NCBI GenBank assembly: GCA_030057655.1
Contig: JASGUQ010000030.1
Span: 1-39,438 of the forward strand
Length of the DNA stretch: 39,438 nucleotides
Direction of reading: 5' to 3'
DNA from: Bacillota bacterium
Lineage (GTDB): Bacteria; Bacillota; Clostridia; Christensenellales; Aristaeellaceae
The translations under genes were made by a program, and so were the position numbers. The notes under the pieces are model-generated. The model was not told the origin of the DNA. It saw only the letters and a program-made list of their open reading frames with translations, and made no database searches. Numbering within the stretch: the stretch's first letter is position 1; each line of letters starts with the position of its first letter. Positions 23,132-31,126 of the stretch are shown in pieces.

Positions 23132-23136
23132 TTTGT

Positions 23137-24048
23137 TTACGATTTTTCCGGCAAAGCGTCTTTTGTTTTCAAGGCTTGTTTCCCGCGAAAGTAAAGATAG
23201 CTCCACGCGCAGACCGCCGCCAGCGCCCAAAAGCCCCCGTTGCCAAAGATGCGCTGCAAGGGATTTCCCGCGCCGGACAGCAAAGGCGGCAGAAAATGCC
23301 TGAAATTGAACGCCAGCATCGCAAAGCCCGTTATTCCTGCCAGGGCCAAGCAAGCGTAGTATGCCCCGTGCGCTTTTTGAGAGATCTTCCCTTCCAGATG
23401 TTCCGGAAGGATCACCATCAACAGGTTAAACAGGATATGATAGGCCGTACACAGCAGCAGGCTGCCGCTCGCGGCATACACCCAAGCCCACAAAAAGCCG
23501 GTGTAACACATGCCGACGGGCACCGCAATCCGGCCGGTTTGCAGGTGGATCAAAGAAAACACCAGGGCGGACAGCCAGAGAAAGAGCCCTATCTGGCTAT
23601 CGCCCAGCAGGTCGCCCAGCAGCTTTCTGCTCGTCAGTTCCTCCAGAAAAGGCACGATGATCGTCAACAGAAGGACGTTTATAATTCCCTTGTTGTCCTC
23701 ATTCTGTCGCTTCAGTGTTTGGGGGCTGACCAGGCCCAATTTGATTTCAAGGGTGGAAATAATCCCCATCAGCGCAAAGGCAAAGAACTGCGCCAGAAAC
23801 ACCACAACATAATCCGCCGCCAAAAAGCCCTTTGAGGAAACCTGGGATGCCGGCAGATCCTTGATGAACAGCAGCAGAATCCCCAGGCTGGGCAGGTACA
23901 GCAGCGCCGTGCTCAGCAGCTGGCTGTATTCTTTTGACAGCTTGTTTTTGGCATAAAGCGGGGAAACGACAAAGCGGTTGCACAGCCAGTAAAAGCTGAA
24001 CATCGCGCTGAGACCAAGGGCGTACCGGGTGAGGGGATCCTGCCACAT
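23137..24048 (-). CDS. CPBP family intramembrane metalloprotease
   Basis: 303 residues with about eight membrane spans. The CPBP (Abi/CAAX-like) catalytic motifs are complete: EELTSR (E136, E137, R141), FSLIHLQ (H168) and HILFN (H204, N208). These proteases act inside the membrane; bacterial members are linked to bacteriocin immunity or sensing. It opens with an ATG at 24048 eleven bases after the ribbon-helix-helix-like gene, so it may belong to the SPFH operon. The peptide substrate is unknown. Confidence 0.9.
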   Translation of the reverse strand: MWQDPLTRYALGLSAMFSFYWLCNRFVVSPLYAKNKLSKEYSQLLSTALLYLPSLGILLLFIKDLPASQVSSKGFLAADYVVVFLAQFFAFALMGIISTLEIKLGLVSPQTLKRQNEDNKGIINVLLLTIIVPFLEELTSRKLLGDLLGDSQIGLFLWLSALVFSLIHLQTGRIAVPVGMCYTGFLWAWVYAASGSLLLCTAYHILFNLLMVILPEHLEGKISQKAHGAYYACLALAGITGFAMLAFNFRHFLPPLLSGAGNPLQRIFGNGGFWALAAVCAWSYLYFRGKQALKTKDALPEKS

Positions 24049-24059
24049 AAGCGCTCCTT

Positions 24060-24257
24060 TCAGGTTGAGGATGACCCGGGGGTCTCATCCCCGTTTGACT
24101 GGCCGCCTGCCTTCCCCTGCCGCTTTTTCAGCGCCGCGCTGAGCAGAAACTCGATCTGCCCGTTGAGGGAGCGGAACTCATCCTGCGCCCAGGCGGACAG
24201 CTGCTCGTACAGTTTTTCCGAGATGCGCAAGGGGATCTGTTTTTTGCCGCCGGACAT
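24060..24257 (-). CDS. Small ribbon-helix-helix-like protein coupled to SPFH gene
   Basis: 65 residues; a larger frame runs upstream inside the SPFH gene but the ATG at 24257, one base after the SPFH stop, is the plausible start. The pattern [41 protein letters not shown] is an Arc-type ribbon-helix-helix: one strand and two helices, with a hydrophilic tail of about 20 residues. It may bind DNA as a dimer or be an SPFH partner. Translationally coupled to the SPFH gene. No operator can be named. Confidence 0.75.
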   Translation of the reverse strand: MSGGKKQIPLRISEKLYEQLSAWAQDEFRSLNGQIEFLLSAALKKRQGKAGGQSNGDETPGSSST

Positions 24258-24258
24258 C

Positions 24259-25278
24259 TCAATACAGGCTGCCGCTGTTGACCACCGGCTGGGCGTCCTT
24301 GTTGCCGCACAAGACCACCAGCAGGTTTGACACCATGGCCGCCTTGCGCTCCTCATCCAGGGTGACCACCTGGTTTTCACTCAGCTTCTCAAGGGCCATC
24401 TCCACCATGCCAACGGCCCCGTCCACGATCATCTTCCGCGCGTCCACGATGGCTGAGGCCTGCTGGCGCTGCAGCATCACCGCCGCGATTTCAGGCGCGT
24501 AGGCCAGGTAGGTGATCCGCGCTTCCAAAATCTCGATCCCGGCCTCGTTCACCTTGCCCTGGATCTCTTCCTTGATGCGCCGGGCGACCACTTCGCTGGA
24601 CCCGCGCAGGCTGCCCTCATCCGGCTCGCCGTCCCCGGTGGTGTCCACATTGGGCGCCACGTCATAGGGATAGATGCGCACGATGTTCCTCAGCGCGCTG
24701 TCGCACTGCAGGGACAGGTATTCCTTGTAATTGTCCACGTTGAAGACCGCTTTGGCCGTGTCCACCACCCGCCAGATGACCGCGATACCGATCTCCACGG
24801 GGTTGCCCAGGCAGTCGTTGACCTTCTGCTTGGCGTTGTTCAGCGTCATGACCTTGAGGGAAACCCGCTTGCCCAGGGCCTCCACATCCACCTTGGCGCC
24901 CTCATTTGTGATGGTGATGCCCTGCTTGCTGTCCTGCACGTCGCTGCTTTGCCCCAGTTTGGTCTTGGCGGCGGGATTCACAGCCACGGAGAAGGGATGG
25001 ACAAAGTAGAATCCCGGCTCCTTCAGGGTGCCGGTGTAATGGCCAAACAGGGTCAAAACCAGCGCCTCATTGGGCTTTAAGATCTTTAAGCCCAGGAAGG
25101 GGATGAAGCCGACAATGAGCCAAAGGATGCCGATCACCAGGGGCAGGGCGCCGATGCCGCGCTCCCGCTCCAGCAGGATGCCGCCCAGCACCAGAAAAGC
25201 GATGGCCACCAGGTAGAGCGCCATGGACGCAAGCAGAACCGGCATACCCGGCCTGGCCTTCAGTTGTTGTTCTTTCAT
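24259..25278 (-). CDS. SPFH/Band 7 domain membrane protein
   Basis: 339 residues. Two N-terminal hydrophobic segments (about 12-35 and 42-62) are followed by a Band 7/SPFH domain ([34 protein letters not shown], then [24 protein letters not shown]) and an alpha-helical region with [36 protein letters not shown], typical of stomatin-like scaffolds of membrane microdomains. An acidic insert lies in the SPFH domain around [20 protein letters not shown] precedes the ATG. It is coupled to the small ribbon-helix-helix protein. Function as a scaffold is inferred from the family. Confidence 0.9.
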   Translation of the reverse strand: MKEQQLKARPGMPVLLASMALYLVAIAFLVLGGILLERERGIGALPLVIGILWLIVGFIPFLGLKILKPNEALVLTLFGHYTGTLKEPGFYFVHPFSVAVNPAAKTKLGQSSDVQDSKQGITITNEGAKVDVEALGKRVSLKVMTLNNAKQKVNDCLGNPVEIGIAVIWRVVDTAKAVFNVDNYKEYLSLQCDSALRNIVRIYPYDVAPNVDTTGDGEPDEGSLRGSSEVVARRIKEEIQGKVNEAGIEILEARITYLAYAPEIAAVMLQRQQASAIVDARKMIVDGAVGMVEMALEKLSENQVVTLDEERKAAMVSNLLVVLCGNKDAQPVVNSGSLY

Positions 25279-25350
25279 GGGAGAAACCTCCTTTTCTTTC
25301 CTAATTTACTTATATCATTCTGATATCAATTCGCTATCAATTTTCTGTAA
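25279..25350 (-). promoter_or_regulatory. Leader of the SPFH operon with repeated TTGATA boxes
   Basis: The minus strand holds TTGATAGCGAATTGATATCAG and TGATATAAG in quick succession, giving three TGATA repeats and a GATATC palindrome around a candidate -10 (TATAAG or TATATC). This may be a promoter with an operator. The plus-side remainder to 25494 contains only the nitroreductase leader. Confidence 0.3.
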
Positions 25351-25494
25351 AATCATGGTGAAAAAATATGAATCATTCTTGGCGCACGCAAGCCCCGCAG
25401 CATTTGAAAAAGAAGCTGAGATTTGAGATGATTGACCTGAAAATCTTCCCATCCCGATGGCGTTTGCGGAATGCAAAAAGAAAGGAGAGCCCGG

Positions 25495-26235
25495 ATGAAT
25501 GAAACCTTGAAAGCCCTTTATGAGCGCAAGTCTGTGAGGATGTATGAGGACAGGCCCATCAGGGAGGAGGACATCCGCCATATTTTAAGCGCCGCGCTGG
25601 CCGCGCCAAGCGCGGGGAACCAGCAGCTGTACACCATCCTCCGCATCACCGACCAAAGCGTCAAGGACAGGCTGGCCGTCACCTGCGACAACCAGCCCTT
25701 TATCAAAAAAGCGCCCCTGGTGCTTATCTTCTGCGCCGATCAGCAAAAATGGATGGACGCCTATCGCCTGGGCGGCTGCGATCCGAGGGCCCCCGGGCCG
25801 GGCGACCTGATGCTGGCCGTGGCGGACGCCTGCATCGCCGCGCAAAACGCGGTAGTGGCCGCGCAGAGCCTGGGCATCGGCTCCTGCTATATCGGGGACA
25901 TCATGGAAAACTGCGAGCAGCACCGGGAACTGCTGAACCTGCCCGACCTGGTCTTCCCGGCCGCGATGCTGGTGTTCGGCTACCCCACAGCCCAGCAAAT
26001 GGCGCGGGTCAAGCCCGCGCGGCCCAGCCTTCATCACCTGGTGCATGAGAACGCCTACAGACGGATGGACGGGGAAGAACTAAAAAGCATGCTGGCCAAG
26101 GGGGATGAAGCTTTTCAGTTTGAGCCCTGGATCAGGGCCTTCTGCGAGAGGAAGTTCAACTCCGCTTTCTCCAGGGAAATGAGCCGCTCGGTTGCAAAAT
26201 ATCTGGAAGTTTATCAAAAGGGGAAGGATGGCTGA
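25495..26235 (+). CDS. Nitroreductase family protein
   Basis: 246 residues, FMN-dependent. The family pattern is YERKSVRMYEDRPI (FMN phosphate contact), LAAPSAGNQQ, QPFIKKAPLVLIFCAD, AVADACIAAQNAVVAAQSLGIGSCYIGDI and LPAAMLVFGYP-like VFPAAMLVFGYP. An about 50-residue C-terminal extension after the last motif is typical of NfsA/NfrA-like members. AAAGGAGA lies before the ATG at 25495; an earlier in-frame ATG overlaps that site. The stop codon lies inside a 24-base tandem duplication. Confidence 0.88.
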   Translation: MNETLKALYERKSVRMYEDRPIREEDIRHILSAALAAPSAGNQQLYTILRITDQSVKDRLAVTCDNQPFIKKAPLVLIFCADQQKWMDAYRLGGCDPRAPGPGDLMLAVADACIAAQNAVVAAQSLGIGSCYIGDIMENCEQHRELLNLPDLVFPAAMLVFGYPTAQQMARVKPARPSLHHLVHENAYRRMDGEELKSMLAKGDEAFQFEPWIRAFCERKFNSAFSREMSRSVAKYLEVYQKGKDG

Positions 26236-26266
26236 AATAAACAGGGGAAGGATGGCTGAAATAAAC
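26219..26266 (+). repeat. 24-bp tandem duplication over the nitroreductase stop
   Basis: Two perfect head-to-tail copies (26219-26242 and 26243-26266) of a 24-base unit beginning AGGGGAAGG. The first copy contains the real stop codon, so the second duplicates it in the same frame (24 bases, 8 codons) and contributes a second stop. Very recent by its perfect identity. Confidence 0.9.
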
Positions 26267-26296
26267 AAATACTCTTTCTTTTTTCAGGAGGTCGGG

Positions 26297-26302
26297 TATA
26301 AT
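26297..26302 (+). promoter_or_regulatory. Candidate -10 for the GH18 gene
   Basis: TATAAT, 33 bases before the start; no good -35 at the usual distance. Confidence 0.4.
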
Positions 26303-26334
26303 AGGCCGCAACACCCGATTGTATGGAGGTTTTT

Positions 26335-27336
26335 ATGAAAAACTTGCTCCTTGGATACGCCGGCAACAGCGGAATAGCGCAGATGACAAAGGAACAGGCA
26401 AGGATGCTCACCCATGTAAACCTGGCTTTCGGGCACGTGGTTGACGGCCTTTTGTCTGTTGAAGGGCTGACAGCGCTTCATGACCTTAATAAACTGCGCG
26501 AATGGAACCCGGACATCAAGATCGTGCTGTCTGTCGGCGGATGGACTTCGGGCGGCTTCTCCGAAATGGCCATGACAGAGGAAGGCAGGCAGGCTTTTGT
26601 TGATTCCGCCATGAAAGTCCTGGATCAGTACCATCTGGACGGGATCGACATCGACTGGGAATACCCCTGCTCCTCCGCCGCCGGGATCGCCTCCTCCCCC
26701 AAAGACCGGGAGAACTTCACATTTTTGATGCAGGCTTTGAGGAAGGCCGCGGGGAAGCGCATCGTGTCCATCGCTGCCGGGGCCGGGGCCTATTTTGTGC
26801 GGGATACGGAAATGGACCTGGTTGCCGAAGCCTGCGATTATGTTCAGCTCATGACCTATGACATGCGCAGCGGGTTTGACCACCAGGCGGGTCACCACGC
26901 GGCGCTGGACGCTTCCCTTGGAGATGAGACCGGGATGACGGTCAGGCGCACTGTTGAACTGTTCAAAAACGCGGGCGTTCCCAAGGAGAAGATCGTCATC
27001 GGCGCGGCTTTTTATTCCAGGCGCTGGACGGGCGTCCCCAACGTCAGCAAAGGGCTTCTGCAGCAGGCTGAGAGCGTTGGCAACTATGGCCCCGGATACG
27101 CTGAATTAACCCGCGATTATATTGGCAAAAACGGCTGGGAAACGATCTGGGACGAGGCGGCCAAAGCGCCTTACCTGTGGAATGGCAGCGAATTCATCAG
27201 CTACGATGACCCTGAATCGCTGAAATACAAATGCGAATACCTGAAAGAGGAGGGGCTTCTGGGCATCATGTACTGGGAACACAGCACGGACGACACGGGA
27301 ACCCTGCTGAACGCTCTGTATAATACCTTGAAATAA
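26335..27336 (+). CDS. Glycoside hydrolase family 18 protein (chitinase-like)
   Basis: 333 residues. GH18 beta-barrel motifs: LSVGGW at about residues 65-70, DGIDIDWEYP at 102-111 with catalytic acid E109 (DxxDxDxE), and QLMTYDM and GIMYWE near the end. There is no signal peptide: the protein starts directly with MKNLLLGYAGNSG, so it is probably cytoplasmic, which is uncommon for GH18 and suggests an intracellular chito-oligosaccharide or GlcNAc-glycan substrate, or a spore protein. GGAGG lies 5 bases before the ATG; an ATG four codons upstream is rejected. A strong terminator follows. Confidence 0.88.
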   Translation: MKNLLLGYAGNSGIAQMTKEQARMLTHVNLAFGHVVDGLLSVEGLTALHDLNKLREWNPDIKIVLSVGGWTSGGFSEMAMTEEGRQAFVDSAMKVLDQYHLDGIDIDWEYPCSSAAGIASSPKDRENFTFLMQALRKAAGKRIVSIAAGAGAYFVRDTEMDLVAEACDYVQLMTYDMRSGFDHQAGHHAALDASLGDETGMTVRRTVELFKNAGVPKEKIVIGAAFYSRRWTGVPNVSKGLLQQAESVGNYGPGYAELTRDYIGKNGWETIWDEAAKAPYLWNGSEFISYDDPESLKYKCEYLKEEGLLGIMYWEHSTDDTGTLLNALYNTLK

Positions 27337-27378
27337 TATGAAATACTTTTTCTTAACCTAGGTTCCTCCAAACAAACG

Positions 27379-27423
27379 AAAATCCGAACCTGCCCAAATG
27401 GGGCAACCGGTTCGGATTTTTTG
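27379..27423 (+). terminator. Intrinsic terminator after GH18
   Basis: AAAATCCGAACC (27379-27390) pairs with GGTTCGGATTTT (27409-27420), with a second inner stem TGCCC/GGGCA, followed by TTTTTTG. Confidence 0.88.
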
Positions 27424-27457
27424 ATTGGGTGAAGTTAAGGAAAAATCAAATCTCTGT

Positions 27458-27494
27458 AAAAAGCCTCAGAACATGCTGTTTGGGAGACAGGCTT
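27458..27494 (-). terminator. Probable terminator after the rhodanese gene
   Basis: On the minus strand AAGCCT (27494-27489) pairs with AGGCTT (27466-27461) around an inner AACA/TGTT stem, and TTTTT follows. It lies about 53 bases beyond the rhodanese stop. Confidence 0.5.
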
Positions 27495-27546
27495 CCCCCG
27501 TCGTCATGTGATGCAGGTACAAGGAAGACGGGGATCAGCGCCAATG

Positions 27547-27870
27547 CTATTTCTCCAACTTCCCCGAATACCCGCCGATGCCGCCTACATTGTTGCAATT
27601 GACATAGCCCATGCGCCTTAGCATGTTGGTCGCCATGGCGCTGCGCGCGCCGGAAAGGCAGTAGAGGTAAAGCTGCGCGTTTTTGTCCGGCAGCAGGCCC
27701 GCAGCCGCCTGGAGGTTGTCAAGCGGCAGGTTGAGGGCGCCGGGCACATGGCCTCCCCGGTATTCCTCGGGGCTGCGCACATCCACCAGGCAGACTGAGG
27801 GGTTCTCACCGCATTCCTTCACGGCGTCCGCCATGGATTTCCGGTTCTTGCCGCCAAAAAAGTTAAACAT
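27547..27870 (-). CDS. Rhodanese-like sulfurtransferase domain protein
   Basis: 107 residues, single rhodanese domain: VCLVDVRSPEEYRGGHVPGALNLPL and the active-site loop YCLSGARSAMA with C71. A persulfide carrier or thiosulfate:cyanide-type sulfurtransferase is expected. The ATG at 27870 with AAGGAG 11 bases upstream is preferred; a GTG four codons earlier directly abuts that site. Divergent from the large unknown gene at 28052, with a TATAAT (27906-27911, minus strand) in between. Confidence 0.88.
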   Translation of the reverse strand: MFNFFGGKNRKSMADAVKECGENPSVCLVDVRSPEEYRGGHVPGALNLPLDNLQAAAGLLPDKNAQLYLYCLSGARSAMATNMLRRMGYVNCNNVGGIGGYSGKLEK

Positions 27871-27905
27871 CGTTTCGTACACTCCTTCGTTGATTTCCGG
27901 AGTGG

Positions 27906-27911
27906 ATTATA
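27906..27911 (-). promoter_or_regulatory. Candidate -10 for the rhodanese gene
   Basis: TATAAT on the minus strand, 36 bases before the rhodanese start. No clear -35. Confidence 0.4.
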
Positions 27912-27944
27912 CACAGGTTCAAACATCTTAAGACCAAACACTTG

Positions 27945-27953
27945 TGATATACT
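27945..27953 (+). promoter_or_regulatory. Extended -10 promoter for the 687-residue gene
   Basis: TGATATACT (TG-n-TATACT) about 100 bases before the start of the large plus-strand gene. Confidence 0.5.
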
Positions 27954-28051
27954 TTGAAAAACCAGGTTTGTATGAACGAAACCGGAACAAATGCAAGTTC
28001 GTATACCAATATCGGCTGGCTGGTTTTTATTCTCATCTGCAGGAGGCTTTT

Positions 28052-30115
28052 ATGCCATACGATCAGCTTCCCATCAATTACGGGCATTCCGTCAAATTGC
28101 AGCTGGTGTCCAACAACCAGGGCTATGGCTTAGAGCCGGATGCGGAGGAAGAAATCGAGCAGCGGCTGACCATTCTGTCCAATGGTCAGGTCTGGCTGAG
28201 CAGGTACCGCTATGGGGAGGGAGATCCGCTTCATTTTCAGGGCATCGAGTGGCTCAGGATAGACCCCTTAGCTGCCAAAGAGATCCTGTCCATGGCGGAT
28301 GAATGCTTCATTGTAAACCAAACGCGCATCATAGCAGATGATGCAGGCAGCTGGGATCTGGTTTTGACAGACGAACAGGGAAGAATAGCCGAAATATCCG
28401 GGTCGCTGGTCAGTGCCCCGGATTTTTACGATTGTGAGGCCCGCCTTTCCAGGCAGATTCGCAGCGCGCTGAACCGATGGGATTTGTTCGTTTTTGACGG
28501 GGAAGCCCAGTCTGACAGGCTTCTCAGCCTGATGATTGATTATTGTAAAACAGGGATCATCGCTGATACGGATCAGGAGAATGTTTTAAAAAACGGCAAA
28601 AAACACCATGAACACATCAAAATTGACCGATCAAGAAGCCTTTTAACCTACACCAAGGATTCGGACGGCCCAAACCCGATCACCATGAGCTGCCATCTGG
28701 AAGAATATCTGGCCTGCTATCTTCTGGACGGCCTGGACAAAGCTTTTTTTGACGATCTGCCCGAGGTCCCCGACACCCCCTGGATCAATCCGAAATATAC
28801 TTTTTCTTTTCAGGTTATCGCTGAATTTGAAAAAAGCGGACAAACGGTGTTGTCCGGGGATTATCACATAGACAAACTGCCCAAAGCCTGGGCTTGGCTC
28901 ATGAAACGGATAACGAATTTTTTGCGGGTCAGCATATATGGAGACATCCTGAATCCTAATATTTTTGAAAGGCACAAGCGCAGAAAAGATGACCTGATGT
29001 TTTTGAGCGTTTGTTTTGAAACAGACGGGCAGGAATATACCTATCTGTGCGATGATGAGAGCGTGGAAATCGGGGATACGGTGCTGGCTCCGGTCGGAAA
29101 CGGTTCAAAAACCGCTTGGGTGGAGGTCGTGGACATCCTGTGGCTGCCGGAAAGCAAAGCGCCTTATCCCATGAGCAGGATCAAAAAAGCAATCGGCAAA
29201 GAACCCGCGCCCGAACTGAAAGACAGCCCAAAAGTCGATGAAAAACCCGCTTTAATGGATCAATCGTTTCTGATTTTCGAACCATTAAGCGGAATTGAGC
29301 CGGAGGACGTCCGGCTGAAGGTTGGGGAAAATCCCGATGCCGATACGCTGGCTGCCGCCCTGGCGCAGACAAGAAACAAAACGCACTGGCTGTCTGAAAA
29401 GTTCAAGGAATTGCCGGAAAACGAGCAAACATCCTTTCTTCGCAGGCAGATCTCCGATTGGGCCCTTCTTGAAAGCGAGCTGAACAGCCAGGCTTTCAGC
29501 GCATCCCTTCAGGAGAGCAGAATAAAGGGTGTTCCGATAGATACCGCACGCATGCTGTCCCATCAGGTCGCGGACCTGCTGATTGCAGGCAAGGGTTATG
29601 TCAAAACCGGGGGCTGGTGGGAATACAGCAGGGCGGACAAGCCTGAAATCAATTTTTATAACAAGGATGGCTGGCATATCATCAGAAATCAGTCCGACAT
29701 TGACTTTTTGTTCCGCACCTTCTTTTTCAGGGACAGCTGCATCAAAGAAATGCGCTATGATTCCGGCACCTTCATCAACCGCAATTACGGCGGTGAGAAC
29801 AGCAACAAAAAGCGTGAATTGCGCATGATCCTTCAATCCTCAAAAAGCGCCCCCTGGGCCATTGAAATGGTTTTCGGCGATCTGGATCAGATGTACCTGA
29901 ATCCCGTACCACCCGATTACTCCGCAACACTCCGCTCCGCATTGATGACTTTTGAAAGCGATCAGATCGTCTGGTTTGACCGTCATGCTTACCTGGAGAA
30001 CTATCAGGAAATGTACGTCAGATCAAACATCTCCTGGATCAGGGCAGGCAGCGTAAAATGGCGGGAAAGGGAAGAATACGCGGGCAGGGAAGCCGTGTAC
30101 ATCAACCGGACATAA
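28052..30115 (+). CDS. Large uncharacterised protein (687 residues)
   Basis: Not recognised as a named family. No signal peptide or membrane helix, so probably cytoplasmic. The region around residues 320-390 (YLCDDESVEIGDTVLAPVG, then VEVVDILWLPESKAPYPMS) looks like a small beta-barrel module that recurs in Clostridial proteins of unknown role. Other parts are rich in Asp/Glu and Trp and resemble beta-strand segments (for example LTILSNGQVWLSRYRYGEG near the N-terminus). The C-terminal part carries GGWWEYSRADKPEINFYN. CAGGAGG lies 6 bases before the ATG; the frame open 108 bases further upstream lacks a site. It stands between a rhodanese and a peroxiredoxin with no operon link. A repeat or binding protein is possible; no function is claimed. 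Confidence 0.7.
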   Translation: MPYDQLPINYGHSVKLQLVSNNQGYGLEPDAEEEIEQRLTILSNGQVWLSRYRYGEGDPLHFQGIEWLRIDPLAAKEILSMADECFIVNQTRIIADDAGSWDLVLTDEQGRIAEISGSLVSAPDFYDCEARLSRQIRSALNRWDLFVFDGEAQSDRLLSLMIDYCKTGIIADTDQENVLKNGKKHHEHIKIDRSRSLLTYTKDSDGPNPITMSCHLEEYLACYLLDGLDKAFFDDLPEVPDTPWINPKYTFSFQVIAEFEKSGQTVLSGDYHIDKLPKAWAWLMKRITNFLRVSIYGDILNPNIFERHKRRKDDLMFLSVCFETDGQEYTYLCDDESVEIGDTVLAPVGNGSKTAWVEVVDILWLPESKAPYPMSRIKKAIGKEPAPELKDSPKVDEKPALMDQSFLIFEPLSGIEPEDVRLKVGENPDADTLAAALAQTRNKTHWLSEKFKELPENEQTSFLRRQISDWALLESELNSQAFSASLQESRIKGVPIDTARMLSHQVADLLIAGKGYVKTGGWWEYSRADKPEINFYNKDGWHIIRNQSDIDFLFRTFFFRDSCIKEMRYDSGTFINRNYGGENSNKKRELRMILQSSKSAPWAIEMVFGDLDQMYLNPVPPDYSATLRSALMTFESDQIVWFDRHAYLENYQEMYVRSNISWIRAGSVKWREREEYAGREAVYINRT

Positions 30116-30158
30116 GCCGGTGGCATCCCCCTTCAGGCATCACTAACATATTTGTTCG

Positions 30159-30187
30159 TTGAAGCGATTGGATATGAATGATAGACT
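30159..30187 (+). promoter_or_regulatory. Candidate promoter for the peroxiredoxin gene
   Basis: TTGAAG (30159-30164), a 17-bp spacer and TAGACT (30182-30187), 45 bases before the start. The match to consensus is partial; no clear PerR-type box was found. Confidence 0.45.
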
Positions 30188-30231
30188 TAATATGCAAACA
30201 ATTAACATTGCGATAAAGAAAGGAGAAAACC

Positions 30232-30918
30232 ATGGAAAACACAAACAATCTTACCACCAACCGCATGCCCCTGATCGGGGACATGGCGCCTGCTTTTACC
30301 GCTGTCACCACCCAGGGAACCATCAACTTCCCGGAGGACTACAAGGGAAAGTGGGTCATCCTCTTCTCCCATCCGGCGGACTTTACCCCGGTCTGCACCA
30401 CCGAGTTCATGACCTTCGCCGCCATGGCCGATGAGTTCAAGGCCATGAACACCGAATTGGTCGGCCTGTCGGTGGACTCTCTCTACGCCCACATTGCCTG
30501 GCTGCGCAAGATCCAGGAGCTGGAATGGAAGGGCATGAAGAATGTGGAGGTCAAGTTCCCCCTGATTGAAGACATCCGCATGGAAGTCTCCAACAAGTAC
30601 GGCATGATCCAGCCGGGCCAGTCCAACACCCAGGCGGTGCGCGCGGTGTTTGTCATCGATCCTGAAGGCAAGATCCGCACCATCCTCTACTACCCGATCA
30701 GCACCGGCCGCAACTTTGACGAGATCAAGCGCATCATCCAGGCGCTGCAGAAGGCCGACAAGGACCAGGTGGCCACCCCTGCTGACTGGCGCCCGGGCCA
30801 GGACGTTATCGTCCCCACCGCGGGATCCTGCGGCGTTGCCAAGGAGCGGATGGAAAGCCAGGACGAAGACCTGTACTGCCTGGATTGGTTCATGTGCTTT
30901 AAGCGCGAGAATAAGTAA
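30232..30918 (+). CDS. Peroxiredoxin (Prx6/AhpC-TSA family)
   Basis: 228 residues; thiol peroxidase that reduces H2O2 and organic peroxides in the cytoplasm. The peroxidatic cysteine is C55 in ADFTPVCTTEF, with the conserved Arg in the region QAVRAVFVIDPEGKI. The long C-terminal part (PADWRPGQDVIVPT) is of the Prx6 group, which usually works as 1-Cys, but here three further cysteines (C200, C216, C222) lie in the tail and could act as resolving residues. AAAGGAG precedes the ATG; a strong terminator follows, so it is monocistronic. Confidence 0.93.
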   Translation: MENTNNLTTNRMPLIGDMAPAFTAVTTQGTINFPEDYKGKWVILFSHPADFTPVCTTEFMTFAAMADEFKAMNTELVGLSVDSLYAHIAWLRKIQELEWKGMKNVEVKFPLIEDIRMEVSNKYGMIQPGQSNTQAVRAVFVIDPEGKIRTILYYPISTGRNFDEIKRIIQALQKADKDQVATPADWRPGQDVIVPTAGSCGVAKERMESQDEDLYCLDWFMCFKRENK

Positions 30919-30938
30919 TTTCCCCCATTCAATAAAAG

Positions 30939-30968
30939 GAAGGGTCCGGTCACGGGCTCTTCTTTTTT
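30939..30968 (+). terminator. Intrinsic terminator after peroxiredoxin
   Basis: GAAGGGTCCG (30939-30948) pairs with CGGGCTCTTC (30953-30962), ten pairs with two G-U, 4-base loop, then TTTTTT. Confidence 0.9.
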
Positions 30969-31022
30969 GATGATACATGGAAAATAAGGACCTCCTTCAT
31001 TTTTCATAAATAAAAATTGTTA

Positions 31023-31050
31023 TTGACATATGTCATTTATGTGTTATACT
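31023..31050 (+). promoter_or_regulatory. Strong promoter of the DUF5320 gene
   Basis: TTGACA (31023-31028), a 16-bp spacer and extended -10 TGTTATACT (31042-31050). The -35 lies inside the palindromic operator. Confidence 0.85.
31024..31035 (+). promoter_or_regulatory. Operator palindrome 1
   Basis: TGACATATGTCA, perfect 12-base palindrome that covers the -35 hexamer. Confidence 0.65.
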
Positions 31051-31062
31051 AAAGCTGGTAAA

Positions 31063-31074
31063 TGACATTTGTCA
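31063..31074 (+). promoter_or_regulatory. Operator palindrome 2
   Basis: TGACATTTGTCA, a near-perfect copy of palindrome 1 just downstream of the expected start of transcription; the centres of the two are 39 bases apart. Two equal sites bracketing a promoter suggest a repressor. Confidence 0.6.
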
Positions 31075-31126
31075 CTTTCAAAACGATCGACGGCAGTTTA
31101 GCCGGGACAGAAAAAGGAGGATCAAA

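Noticed and set aside
24258-24380. Upstream extension of the small ribbon-helix-helix protein
   Set aside because: It is the SPFH coding DNA read in another frame (Trp/Ser/Arg-rich); the ATG one base after the SPFH stop is the natural start.
31024-31074. TGACA palindromes as ends of an insertion element
   Set aside because: Too short and 39 bases apart, with a promoter between them and no transposase; an operator pair fits better.
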